NCBI GenBank assembly: GCA_965261015.1
Contig: CBDHCC010000001.1
Span: forward strand, 682,001 to 746,000
Direction: 5' to 3'
DNA: 64,000 nt
Source: CBDHCC01 sp965261015
GTDB lineage: Bacteria > Pseudomonadota > Alphaproteobacteria > Sphingomonadales > Sphingomonadaceae
In this document: piece after piece, positions 26,311-35,206 of the stretch
How the letters are laid out: the number at the start of each line of letters is the position of its first letter
Numbering within the stretch: position 1 is the first letter of the stretch
Position numbers and translations under genes: made by a program
The notes under the pieces: model-generated
The model's input: the letters and a program-made list of their open reading frames with translations, nothing else
Database searches by the model: none
What the model was told of the DNA's origin: nothing

Positions 26311-27773
26311 AGCGTCACCAGGTTGGCGGCGGCCGTCAGCCGGGTGCCGACCAGTCGCCGCCGGGCGTTGTAGAGCGTGCGTTGCGCGTCCAGGCTGATG
26401 AGGAAGGTGTCGATGCCGCCACGATAGCGCGCCGTCGCCAGCTCGTAATTGTCGGCGGCCGCGGCGCGCAGGCGCTCGTCGGCGGCGATCTGGTCGGCCA
26501 CGGTGCCGCGTCGGGCGAGCGCGTCGGCGACTTCGCGAAAGGCGGTCTGCAACGTGGCCTGATAGGAATAGACGAGCTGGTCGCGCTGGGCCACGCTCTG
26601 CGCCACCCCGGCCCGCCGCGCCCCGCCGTCGAAGATCGGAAGCGCCACCGACGGCCCGGCCGACGCCGAGAAGGCGTCGGTGTCGAACAGGCCGGTGAGC
26701 GACGTGCTCGCCAGCCCCAACAGCCCGGTGAGCGACAGGCGCGGGAACAGGGCGGCGCGCGCGGCACCGATGTTCGCGTTCGCCGCGATCAGCCGATATT
26801 CCGCCTCCACCACGTCCGGCCGACGCAGCAGGATGGAGGACGCCAGTCCGGCGGGCACGGGGCCGAGCGCGCCGTCGAGCGCGTCCACTCCGCCGGGCAG
26901 CTGTGCGTCCGTGATAGGCGCCCCGACCAGCCGTTCGACGGCGTTGCGATCCTGCGCCACCGCCGTGCGAGCGGCGGCGAGGTCGGAGTTCGCCGTCTCC
27001 AGCACCGACTGCGCCTGGCGCAGGTCGGTGCGCGGTGCCACGCCGCCCTCCAGCCGCAGGCGGGTCAGCTCGACCGACCGCCCGGCGCTGGCCACCGTGT
27101 CCCGCGCGATCGACAGCAGCTCGCGATCCGCCGCATAGGTGCTCCAGGCAGTCGCCAGGTCGCCGACAAGCGTCAGCCGGGTCGAACGCGCGGCCGATTC
27201 GCTGGCGAGATACTGGTTGAGCGCGGCTTCGCTGAGCGACCGCACGCGCCCGAACAGGTCCAGTTCGTAGGACGTGACGCCGACATTGGCGGTGTAGATC
27301 GAGTAGGTCGACGCCCCGCCTGCGCCCGCGACCGCACCCGAACCCGCGCCGCCGCCATTCACGCCGCCCGTGCCTCCGGTCACGGGAACACCGCCTCCGC
27401 CCACCGCCCCGGTGGCGGGAATGGCGGCCCCGCCGCCGCCCGACCGACGCCCGACCGTCAGCCCCGCGGTTGCCCCGACATCCGGCAGCAGGCCGGACCG
27501 CTGGATGCGGTACTGGGCGCGCGTGATCGCGATGTTCGCCACCGCCACCGCCAGATCCCGATTGTTGTCGAGCGCCTGGGCGATCAGACCCTGCAGCCGG
27601 GGGTCGCGGAACACGTCGGCGTAGGTGAGCGAGGCCAAGCTCGCCTCGCTCTGGGCCAGATAGGCGTCGCCCGCGGGCCAGGACAGCGGCACGGGGGCGA
27701 CCGGCCGATCATAGGCGGGCTGCAACGACGTGCAGCCGGCGAGCAGCAGGGGCAGGGCGGCCCAGCGCCTCAC
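26202..27773 (-). CDS. NodT-family outer-membrane efflux lipoprotein (pump 2)
   Basis: A 523-residue channel subunit starting at GTG 27773 (VRRWAALPLLLAGCTSLQPAY), with the lipobox LLAGC. Features are YELDLFGRVRSLSEAALNQYL, ILLRRPDVVEAEYRLIAANANIG and LFPRLSLTGLLGLAS. A Gly/Ala-rich insertion (about 110-150) resembles that of the pump 1 channel. The GTG overlaps the RND gene stop (GTGA), so it is coupled to the RND pump. The final 109 bp overlap the 3' end of the opposite channel gene. It should form the trimeric outer-membrane duct for the RND pump. Confidence 0.92.
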   Translation of the reverse strand: MRRWAALPLLLAGCTSLQPAYDRPVAPVPLSWPAGDAYLAQSEASLASLTYADVFRDPRLQGLIAQALDNNRDLAVAVANIAITRAQYRIQRSGLLPDVGATAGLTVGRRSGGGGAAIPATGAVGGGGVPVTGGTGGVNGGGAGSGAVAGAGGASTYSIYTANVGVTSYELDLFGRVRSLSEAALNQYLASESAARSTRLTLVGDLATAWSTYAADRELLSIARDTVASAGRSVELTRLRLEGGVAPRTDLRQAQSVLETANSDLAAARTAVAQDRNAVERLVGAPITDAQLPGGVDALDGALGPVPAGLASSILLRRPDVVEAEYRLIAANANIGAARAALFPRLSLTGLLGLASTSLTGLFDTDAFSASAGPSVALPIFDGGARRAGVAQSVAQRDQLVYSYQATLQTAFREVADALARRGTVADQIAADERLRAAAADNYELATARYRGGIDTFLISLDAQRTLYNARRRLVGTRLTAAANLVTLYVALGGDPALAGLPLEPAAPSAGPVSGADPVRAPD

Positions 27774-30700
27774 GCGGTGGCCTCCGCGCGGTCGTCGCGC
27801 CGCCGACCCCAGCGCGCGCGCACCGCCTTCAACGCGTCGCGCACGCCACGCCGCACGCCCACGAAGAACAGCGGGATGTAGAACACCGCCAGCACGGTCG
27901 CGGTCAGCATGCCCCCGATCACCGCCGAGCCGATGGCGATGCGCCCGTTGGCACCCGCTCCGGTGGACAGCGCCAGCGGCAGCACGCCGAACATGAAGGC
28001 CAGGCTGGTCATCAGGATCGGCCGCAGGCGCAAGGTCGCGGCTTCCAGCGCGGCGTCGATCACCCGCTTGCCCTCCTTCTCGGCCGCCTCCGCGAACTCG
28101 ATCATCAGGATGGCGTTCTTGGAGGCCAGGCCCATGGTGGTCAGCAGCCCGATTTGCAGGAACACGTCGTTTTCCAACCCGCGCAGCGTCACGGCCAGAA
28201 CGGCGCCGATCAGGCCCAGCGGAATGACCAGCAGCACGGCGACCGGGATCGACCAGCTCTCGAACAGCGCCGCCAGGCACAGGAAGATCACGAGCAGCGA
28301 CAGGCCGTAGAGAAGCGGCGCCTGTCCCGACGACTGACGCTCCTGATAGCTCAGGCCCGACCAGGCGACGTCCGTGCCCGGGATTTCGCCGGCCAACTGG
28401 GCGACCCTTTCCATCGCTTGGCCCGAACTGGTGCCCGGCGCGGCCTGGCCCTGGATCTCGAAGGAGGGCACCCCGGAAAAGCGCGACAAGGTGGTGGGGG
28501 CGGTCGACCAGCTTGCGTCGGCGAAGGCCGTGAACGGCGTCATCGCGCCGCCGCGCCCGCGCACGTACCACTTGTTCAGGTCGTCGGGCGAGGAGCGCGA
28601 TTCCGCGTCCCCCTGGATGTAGACGCGCTTGACCCGCCCCCGATCAAGGAAGTCGTTGACGTAGGTACCTCCCCAAGCCGCCGACAGCGTCTGGCTGACA
28701 TCGGTGCTTGTCAGACCTAGCACCGCCAGTTTCTGCTGGTCGAAATCGACCTTGAGCGTCGGATTGTCGGGCAGTTCAGTCGCGCGCACGCCGGCCAGCA
28801 GCGGATCCTTGGAAGCGGCGGCGATCAGCCTGTCCTTGGCCGCCGCAAAGTCGGCCTGGGGCATGTTCGAGCTGTTGCGCAGCTGCATGGTGAAGCCGTT
28901 CGACTGTCCCAGCCCTCGAATCGCGGGCGGCACGAGCGCGAAGATCTGGGCGTCGCGCAGACCCGACAGCGCGCCGCTCGCCCGCCCGACGATCGCGTCT
29001 GCGCTGTTCTCGGACCCCTTTCGCTCGTCCCACGGCTTCAGAGCCAGAAAGCCCAAGCCGCTGTTCTGTCCGCCCGGCGACCCGCCGCCGCCGGTTCCGC
29101 TGACGGTGAAGATCGAGCGCACATTGTCGCCCTCCGGACCCAGGAAATATTGCTCGAGCTGCTTTTGAACCTCGAGCGCCCGCGGCTGAGTCGCGCCAGG
29201 CGGCAAGCGAAACTGCACCAGGACGCTGCCCTGATCCTCGGTCGGCAGGAACGAGGTCGGCAGACGAAAGAACAGGATCGCCAACGCCGCGCAGATGCCG
29301 GCGTAGATCAGCAGGAACAACCACTTGCGATCAATGACGCGCTCGACGCCATTGCGGTAGCTGGCGACCATCCGGTCAAAGCGGGTGTTGAAGCCGTCGC
29401 GCAGCCGGACCACGAACGCACCCACCGCGCCGAAGCGCGGGCGACTGCGCTCGTCGTGCGCGGCCGCCTGCTCACCCTCCTCGGGCTCTGGCCGCGCTTT
29501 CAGCAGCGTCGCGGTGAGCGCGGGGCTGAGCACAAGGGCGACGACCACCGACAGCACCATGGCCGACACGATCGTGACGGAGAACTGGCGGTAGATGACG
29601 CCCGTCGATCCGGCGAAGAACGCCATGGGCAGGAACACCGCCGACAGAACCAGAGCGATGGCGATCAGCGCCGTCTGGATTTCGGCCATCGACTGGAGCG
29701 TCGCCTCCTTGGGCGTCATGCCGGGGTTCTCGTCCAGCAGCCGCTCGACATTCTCGACGACCACGATCGCGTCGTCGACTAGCAGACCGATGGCGAGCAC
29801 CAGGCCGAACAGCGTCAGCGTGTTGATCGAATAACCGAACAGTTCAAGGATTGCGAAGGTGCCCAGCAGCACCACCGGCACCGCGATGGTGGGCACCAGG
29901 GTCGCGCGCCAATTCTGCAGGAACACGAACATCACGATCACCACCAGCACGATGGCCTCGATCAGCGTCGTCACCACCTCGTCGATCGACAATTTGATGA
30001 ACTCGGTGGAATCAAGAAAGTAGGAATAGGTCAGGCCAGGCGGAAAGCCCTTGGACAGGCGGACGACTTCGGTCTTGACCTTTTCGGCCACCGTCAGCGC
30101 GTCGGCGCCGGGTGCCAGCAGCACGGCGATGCCCGCGGCCGGGTGGCCATCGCCGCGGCTCAGCACGTCGTAGCTCTCCTGGCCCAGTTCCACGCGGGCG
30201 ACCTGGTCCAGCGTCACCGCCGCGCCGGTGCCCGCGGCCTTCACCACGATGCGGCGGAACTGCTCCGGCGTCTGCAGGCGCGATTGCGAGGTGACGGTGG
30301 CGTTCAGCATCTGGCCGGGCGGTGCGGGCAACCCGCCGATCTCCCCCGCCGCGACTTCCGTGTTCTGCGCCCGGATGGCGGCGGTGACGTCGGACGGCAT
30401 CAGCCCCACGTCGGCGAGCTTCGCCGGATCGAGCCAAATCCGCATCGCGTATTGCGACCCGAACACGTTGGTGTTGCCCACGCCCTCTATCCGGCTGAGG
30501 CTGTCCTGCATGTTCGACACCAGATAGTCGGACACGTCGCCGTTCGTCAGCCGGTCCGACGTGTCGGTCAGGCCGACGATGATCAGGAAGTCGGCGTTCG
30601 ACTTCGTCACGCTGATGCCCTGCGCCTGGACCTGCTGCGGCAGCCGGCTGATCGCCTGCTGGACCTTGTTCTGCACCTGGACCTGCGCGATGTCGGGATC

Positions 30701-30997
30701 GACCGAGGTGTCGAAGGTCGCGTTGATCGTGACGCTGCCGCGCGAATCGGAACTCGACTGAAAATACGTCAGGCCGTCGATTCCGGTCAGCTGTTGTTCC
30801 AGGACTTGCGTGACGCTGTTCTCCAGCGTCTCGGCCGCGGCACCCGGATAGACCGCGCGGATGTTCACCTGCGTGGGCGCAACGTCGGGATATTGGGCGG
30901 TCGGCAGCGTGCGGATCGCGCCGATGCCCGCCAGCATGATGATGATCGCCACGACCCAGGCCAGGATCGGCCGTTCGATGAAGACGCGCGAGATCAT
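27770..30997 (-). CDS. RND multidrug efflux permease (AcrB/MexB, HAE1 family)
   Basis: A 1075-residue inner-membrane proton-driven drug exporter. It starts MISRVFIERPILAWVVAIII, has LPTAQYPDVAPTQVNIRAVYPGA in the porter domain and the proton-relay aspartate pair in GLLVDDAIVVVENVERLL (helix 4), with GLASKNAILMIEFA in helix 10. Length is slightly above AcrB, owing to a hydrophilic insertion (PEPEEGEQAAAHDERSRP) after helix 6. It works with the adaptor encoded just upstream and the NodT-type channel just downstream. No local regulator gene is present. Confidence 0.96.
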   Translation of the reverse strand: MISRVFIERPILAWVVAIIIMLAGIGAIRTLPTAQYPDVAPTQVNIRAVYPGAAAETLENSVTQVLEQQLTGIDGLTYFQSSSDSRGSVTINATFDTSVDPDIAQVQVQNKVQQAISRLPQQVQAQGISVTKSNADFLIIVGLTDTSDRLTNGDVSDYLVSNMQDSLSRIEGVGNTNVFGSQYAMRIWLDPAKLADVGLMPSDVTAAIRAQNTEVAAGEIGGLPAPPGQMLNATVTSQSRLQTPEQFRRIVVKAAGTGAAVTLDQVARVELGQESYDVLSRGDGHPAAGIAVLLAPGADALTVAEKVKTEVVRLSKGFPPGLTYSYFLDSTEFIKLSIDEVVTTLIEAIVLVVIVMFVFLQNWRATLVPTIAVPVVLLGTFAILELFGYSINTLTLFGLVLAIGLLVDDAIVVVENVERLLDENPGMTPKEATLQSMAEIQTALIAIALVLSAVFLPMAFFAGSTGVIYRQFSVTIVSAMVLSVVVALVLSPALTATLLKARPEPEEGEQAAAHDERSRPRFGAVGAFVVRLRDGFNTRFDRMVASYRNGVERVIDRKWLFLLIYAGICAALAILFFRLPTSFLPTEDQGSVLVQFRLPPGATQPRALEVQKQLEQYFLGPEGDNVRSIFTVSGTGGGGSPGGQNSGLGFLALKPWDERKGSENSADAIVGRASGALSGLRDAQIFALVPPAIRGLGQSNGFTMQLRNSSNMPQADFAAAKDRLIAAASKDPLLAGVRATELPDNPTLKVDFDQQKLAVLGLTSTDVSQTLSAAWGGTYVNDFLDRGRVKRVYIQGDAESRSSPDDLNKWYVRGRGGAMTPFTAFADASWSTAPTTLSRFSGVPSFEIQGQAAPGTSSGQAMERVAQLAGEIPGTDVAWSGLSYQERQSSGQAPLLYGLSLLVIFLCLAALFESWSIPVAVLLVIPLGLIGAVLAVTLRGLENDVFLQIGLLTTMGLASKNAILMIEFAEAAEKEGKRVIDAALEAATLRLRPILMTSLAFMFGVLPLALSTGAGANGRIAIGSAVIGGMLTATVLAVFYIPLFFVGVRRGVRDALKAVRARWGRRRDDRAEATA

Positions 30998-31007
30998 CCG
31001 GTTGCGC

Positions 31008-32183
31008 TCAGCGCCCTTGCGGCTTGGCGTTGCCGGGCGGCGGACCCACGCGCTGCGGCGTGGCGGCGGGAACGGGCCGGACGGGCTGGCCGGGGCGGGC
31101 GGCTCCGGTGCCCTGGGTGATGACCTTGTCGCCCGGGCGCAGGCCGTCGGTCACGACCCAGTTCGGCCCCGACGTGCGATCGGTCGCGATCACGCGGCGT
31201 TCCGCCTTGTTGCCGGCGCCCACCACCAGCACGGACGCCTGACCCTGCGGATCGCGCGTGACCGCCTGCTGCGGCACCAGGATGGCGCTGGTGTTCACGG
31301 CCTGAACGACTTTCGCGCGCACAAACATGCCCGGCAAAAGCAGGCCACGCGGGTTCGGGAAGGTCGCGCGCAGGGTGACGGACCCCGTGTCCGGGTCGAC
31401 CACCGTCTCCGTGAACTGGATGCGGCCCGTCTGCCCGTACCGGGTGCCGTCCTCCAGCGTCAGTTCCACCGCCGCACTGGCGGGGGTCGTGCCGTTGTCG
31501 GCGGCGAGCGACTGGCGCAGCGCCAGCAGCTCGGCGCTCGATTGCTGAAGGTCGATGTAGATCGGGTCTAGCCGCTGGATGGTGGCCAGCGGTTCGGCCT
31601 GCGCGGCGGTGACGAGCGCGCCGGTCGTCACCTGGCTGCGGCCGATCCGCCCAGTGATCGGCGAGGGCACACGGGTGAAGCGCAAGTTGATGCGCGCGGT
31701 GTCCAGCTGGGCGCGGTTCACGTCGATCTGGGCCGACGCCTGGCGTTCGGCCGCGACCGCGTCGGTGTATTCCTGCTGGCTGATCGCCTGCATCTCGGCC
31801 AGCGGCTTGTAGCGTTGGGCGCGCACCCGGGCCGCTTCGCGCGCCGCGCTGGCGTTGGCGACGTTCGCCTGCGCCTGCGCCTGCGCCGCCTGGTAGAGCG
31901 AGGGATCGATCTGATAGAGGGTCTGGCCCTTCTTGACGATCGAGCCCTGGGTGAAGCCAAGCGACCGCACCACGCCCGACACCTGCGGCCGGACCTCCGC
32001 GACTTCGTAGGCCGCGGCCCGGCCGGTCAGCTCGGTCGGCACTTCGACCGCGGAGGCCTGCACGACGACATAGCCCACTTCGGGCGGGCCCGGGGCCGGG
32101 CGCTCCTGCTCCTCGGACCCGCCGCACGAGGCCAGCGCCAGGGCCAGAAGGCCCGGCGCGACCGCCCGCGCGAAGGAACTCAT
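31008..32183 (-). CDS. RND pump periplasmic adaptor (AcrA/MexA type)
   Basis: A lipoprotein adaptor of about 391 residues. The signal peptide ends in LALASCGG (lipobox ASC). The lipoyl domain (VAEVRPQVSGVVRSLGFTQG), alpha-hairpin (ANVANASAAREAARVRAQRY) and second lipoyl half with FTRVPSPITGRIGRSQVTTG are typical, and the beta-barrel ends in a Pro-rich tail. It links the RND permease to the outer-membrane channel. The ATG at 32183 is chosen for its closeness to the signal peptide; ATGs at 32195 and upstream are possible. Only 10 bp separate it from the RND gene. Confidence 0.93.
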   Translation of the reverse strand: MSSFARAVAPGLLALALASCGGSEEQERPAPGPPEVGYVVVQASAVEVPTELTGRAAAYEVAEVRPQVSGVVRSLGFTQGSIVKKGQTLYQIDPSLYQAAQAQAQANVANASAAREAARVRAQRYKPLAEMQAISQQEYTDAVAAERQASAQIDVNRAQLDTARINLRFTRVPSPITGRIGRSQVTTGALVTAAQAEPLATIQRLDPIYIDLQQSSAELLALRQSLAADNGTTPASAAVELTLEDGTRYGQTGRIQFTETVVDPDTGSVTLRATFPNPRGLLLPGMFVRAKVVQAVNTSAILVPQQAVTRDPQGQASVLVVGAGNKAERRVIATDRTSGPNWVVTDGLRPGDKVITQGTGAARPGQPVRPVPAATPQRVGPPPGNAKPQGR

Positions 32184-32276
32184 CGCATCCACCATCCGGT
32201 GCCTATCAGTCATCGTGGTGCAATGCACCATCCGGTCGCCGATGTCGCCGGGAATGTGCGGTGCCGGAGACCTCGA

Positions 32277-33167
32277 TCACTCCACCTCTCGCACCAGCGC
32301 GCGCATCAGGTGCCGGTCGGCGACGGAGTAATAGAGCCACAGTTCGTCATCCCGGGCCACGACGGATGCGGCGAAGGCGATGTCGGTCCAGCCATCCTCC
32401 AGGCAGTCCGGCATCACCAGCGGCTCGTCGCAGCGCGCCACCACGCGCGTCAGGTCGCGATCGAAGGCGAGCCAGCCGACGCGCCAGTTCGCCTGTTCGT
32501 CCGACCCGTTGTAGAACATCACCGGCCGGTCCGTGCCCGCCCCCACGATCGGGCCGGCGGAGACGTGGCCGCTGTCCCAGCGACCGGGTCGCGGCTCGAA
32601 CGCCAGTTCGCGCCCGCTCCAAGGGCCAGTGATCGCGTCGGCGCTGGCGCGGGCCACGATCGACGCATCGTCGCGCGCGCACTCGAAGAACATCCGCCAG
32701 CCCCCGCCGGGCACCGGAACCACCGTCGCCTCCTTCGGATTGCGAAAGCCCTCGACGGAGTCGAGCGCCACCCCCGTCTTGTCCAGCGCGAGCGGGTCCG
32801 ATCCGCGGGCGCTCAACAGGCGACCGGTGCCCTGCGCCTGGTTCCAGCCGGTGTACCAGAGGCGCAGGGTGTCGCCGTCGCGCAGGACCGTGGGATCCTC
32901 GCACCCGTCCAGGTCCTCCGCGTCCGGGCCGGGGAAGAGGCTGGGCGCCAGGTCCATGGCGAAGTGTCGCCCGTCGTCGCTGACGCCGTGGAACGCTTCG
33001 GAAATCTTCAGGCGCGGCTCGTCGTCGCGGTCCGGCACCGCGCGGACCAGCAGGTGGAAGCGGCCGTCCTGCCGCCAGACGAAGGGGCTGAGCACATACA
33101 TGAGCGCCAGCCGGCCCGATCGGTCGAGCGACAGGGTCTCGGTGCGGACGACGGCGAAGGTCGGCAA
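32277..33167 (-). CDS. GH130-like glycosidase/phosphorylase domain protein
   Basis: A 296-residue protein read from TTG 33167, which has ACAGGA upstream; a shorter start at MYVLSPF (about 33104) is possible. The five-bladed beta-propeller pattern is visible: MYVLSPFVWRQDGRFHLLVRA, then DLDGCEDPTVLRDGDTLRLWY with the EDPTV motif of the GH130/GH43-like superfamily, and GRWDSGHVSAGPIVGAGTDRP. GH130 enzymes act on beta-mannosides, mostly by phosphorolysis, but without a clear phosphate site I claim only the fold. No signal peptide. It is divergent from the DUF1223 gene. Confidence 0.65.
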   Translation of the reverse strand: MPTFAVVRTETLSLDRSGRLALMYVLSPFVWRQDGRFHLLVRAVPDRDDEPRLKISEAFHGVSDDGRHFAMDLAPSLFPGPDAEDLDGCEDPTVLRDGDTLRLWYTGWNQAQGTGRLLSARGSDPLALDKTGVALDSVEGFRNPKEATVVPVPGGGWRMFFECARDDASIVARASADAITGPWSGRELAFEPRPGRWDSGHVSAGPIVGAGTDRPVMFYNGSDEQANWRVGWLAFDRDLTRVVARCDEPLVMPDCLEDGWTDIAFAASVVARDDELWLYYSVADRHLMRALVREVE

Positions 33168-33278
33168 GGGCGGTCCTGTTCGAAAAGGGTGCGACGGCGC
33201 GCCACCCGTGATACACACCGGGCTGCACGGCGCCAGCGGGTTCGTCGCCCCTGGATGCCCGACGGAAGGTGTTTGCCC

Positions 33279-33995
33279 ATGACCAGCCGCATCCGCGTCC
33301 TCCTGTCCGGCGGTCTCGCCCTCGCCGCCGCCGGCGGTCTGGCGCTGTGGCCGGGGTTCGGCCAGGCGGAGGCGGAGACGACCCGCCAGCCGGTGCTCGT
33401 CGAGCTGTTCCAGAGCCAGGGCTGTTCCAGCTGCCCACCCGCCAACGCGGCCGTCAACGCGATCGTCGACCGACCGGACGTGGTCGCGCTCTCGTTCGCG
33501 GTGACTTATTGGGACCAGCTCGGCTGGCGCGACACCTTCGCCAAGCCGCAATTCACGGCGCGCCAGTGGGAATATGCGCGCGCCAATGGCCGTGGACAGG
33601 TCGCCACGCCGCAGGTCTGGGTGGACGGTGCCACCACCATCGTCGGGTCCAACCCGCGCCAGCTCGCCGCCACGATCGCCGCCGCGCCGGATGGCGGGCC
33701 GGCGCTGTCCGTGGATGCCCGGCAGGTCGTGGTCGGCGCCGGCCCCGCGTCCGCGGCGGGTGCCGACGTCTGGCTGGCGCAGTACGACCCGCGCGCGCTG
33801 GCGGTGCCGATCCGCGGGGGCGAGAATGGCGGACGCACGTTGCCGCACCGCAATATCGTGCGGCGGCTGGTCAATCTGGGCCGCTGGTCGGGCGCGCCCG
33901 TCCGGTATCCGGTGCCCGCGGTCGACGCCCCGCTGCGCAACGCCGCCTTCGTGCAGACGAGCCGGGGCGGGCCAGTCCTGGCCGCGGCCAAGTAG
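33279..33995 (+). CDS. Exported DUF1223 thioredoxin-like protein
   Basis: A 238-residue protein with a signal peptide (MTSRIRVLLSGGLALAAAGG, ending near AEAE). The mature part begins QPVLVELFQSQGCSSCPPAN, the DUF1223 signature with a CxxC pair, then VVALSFAVTYWDQLGWRDTFA and TPQVWVDGATTIVGSNP. DUF1223 proteins are secreted thioredoxin-fold proteins of unknown role, often annotated as regulatory or PAN/SLR-associated. GGAAGGT is the ribosome site. It precedes uvsE by 47 bp, but uvsE appears to have its own promoter. Confidence 0.9.
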   Translation: MTSRIRVLLSGGLALAAAGGLALWPGFGQAEAETTRQPVLVELFQSQGCSSCPPANAAVNAIVDRPDVVALSFAVTYWDQLGWRDTFAKPQFTARQWEYARANGRGQVATPQVWVDGATTIVGSNPRQLAATIAAAPDGGPALSVDARQVVVGAGPASAAGADVWLAQYDPRALAVPIRGGENGGRTLPHRNIVRRLVNLGRWSGAPVRYPVPAVDAPLRNAAFVQTSRGGPVLAAAK

Positions 33996-34009
33996 CGGGC
34001 CTTTCGTGG

Positions 34010-34034
34010 GAACTCCGCCCGCCGGCGTGGGGTT
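34010..34034 (+). promoter_or_regulatory. EcfG-type (general stress sigma factor) promoter of uvsE
   Basis: GGAAC (34010-34014), 16 bases, then GGTT (34031-34034) fits the alphaproteobacterial EcfG consensus GGAAC-N16/17-CGTT with one mismatch. Transcription would start about 34040-34042, right at the uvsE ATG (34043), implying a leaderless or nearly leaderless mRNA. No Shine-Dalgarno is seen before this ATG, which agrees. Confidence 0.55.
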
Positions 34035-34042
34035 CGCCACCG

Positions 34043-35158
34043 ATGACGACCGAACCCCCGATGCGCCTGGGCTTCCCCGTAAAGGTGCTGGGCACGCCGG
34101 GCCTGAAATCCGGCGACACGCGCCGCCACGCCCAGAACCCCCACCTTCGCTGCTCGCTCGAACATCTGGATCGGGTGCTCGACCACCTGATCGCGCACGA
34201 CATCGCCATGTATCGGCTGGCGAGCGACATCGCGCCCTACGTCACCCACCCGGACCTGCCGCGCTTCCACGACCAGGTGGACGAGAGCCTGGACGAACTG
34301 GCGGCGTTCGGCGCGAAGGCGCGGGCGCACGGCATCCGCCTGTCCTTTCACCCGTCGCAATATGTCCTTTTGAATTCGCCCGACGCCGACCTGACGCGGC
34401 GCAGCATCGCCGATCTGTCGGCGCAGGCGGCCATGCTGGACGCCATGGGGCTGGACGACGAAGCGGTGATGGTGACGCATGTGGGCGGGGTCTATGACGA
34501 CCACGCCGCCAGCCGAGAGCGATGGATCGCCGGCTGGGACGCGTGCCCGCCCCACGTCCGCCGGCGGCTGGTGCTGGAACACGACGACCTGCGCTTTTCG
34601 GCGGCCGACGTGCTGTGGCTGCACGAGCGCACGGGCGTGCGGCTGATCTTCGATCATCAGCATTTCTGGTGCCTCAACCCCGAACGGCTGGATCTGCGCC
34701 AAACGCTGGAGCGCATCCTGGCGACCTGGCCCGCCGGCGTGCGGCCGAAGATCCACTTCTCCTCGCCACGGACCGAGATGCGCGAGGTGAAGCGGGAGGT
34801 TACCGCCAAGCAGCGGAAGTCCGGGAAGACCACTCGAACGGGGGAGATCACGGCGGCACCGGTCAAGGCGAACGCGCGGGTAAAGACCGTGCTGATCCCT
34901 CCGGTCTGGACCGGCCATTCGGACTTCACCAACCCCTTCGAGTTCGCGACCTTCCTGCGCCTGGCGCACGGACTGGTCTTCGACGTGATGCTGGAGGGCA
35001 AGTCGAAGGACATCAGCCTGATCCGCCTGCGGGCCGACCTGGCGCGCTACGCCCCCGACGTGGCCGAACGCTTCGGGGTGACGGCGGCGGACGCGGCCGA
35101 TGAGCCGGACCGGATGGCGCTGGACGCGGAGCGGGACGTGGACGAGGGGGTGGGGTGA
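34043..35158 (+). CDS. uvsE: UV damage endonuclease UvsE
   Basis: A 371-residue TIM-barrel endonuclease of the UVDE family, which nicks DNA 5' to cyclobutane dimers and 6-4 photoproducts and starts alternative excision repair. Seen: MRLGFPVKVLG, IAMYRLASDIAPYVTHP, GIRLSFHPSQYVLLNS, VTHVGGVYDD, LEHDDLRFSAADVLWLHE and the metal-site FDHQHFWCLN, then KIHFSSPRTE. The C-terminal 50 residues are an acidic extension. It has no operon partner downstream; the SPL-family gene converges on it. The candidate EcfG promoter suggests control by general stress. Confidence 0.93.
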   Translation: MTTEPPMRLGFPVKVLGTPGLKSGDTRRHAQNPHLRCSLEHLDRVLDHLIAHDIAMYRLASDIAPYVTHPDLPRFHDQVDESLDELAAFGAKARAHGIRLSFHPSQYVLLNSPDADLTRRSIADLSAQAAMLDAMGLDDEAVMVTHVGGVYDDHAASRERWIAGWDACPPHVRRRLVLEHDDLRFSAADVLWLHERTGVRLIFDHQHFWCLNPERLDLRQTLERILATWPAGVRPKIHFSSPRTEMREVKREVTAKQRKSGKTTRTGEITAAPVKANARVKTVLIPPVWTGHSDFTNPFEFATFLRLAHGLVFDVMLEGKSKDISLIRLRADLARYAPDVAERFGVTAADAADEPDRMALDAERDVDEGVG

Positions 35159-35206
35159 TCCCCTTTGCCCTGATCGCCTAGGTCGAGCCCCCGGGGAGGA
35201 GCGGGG

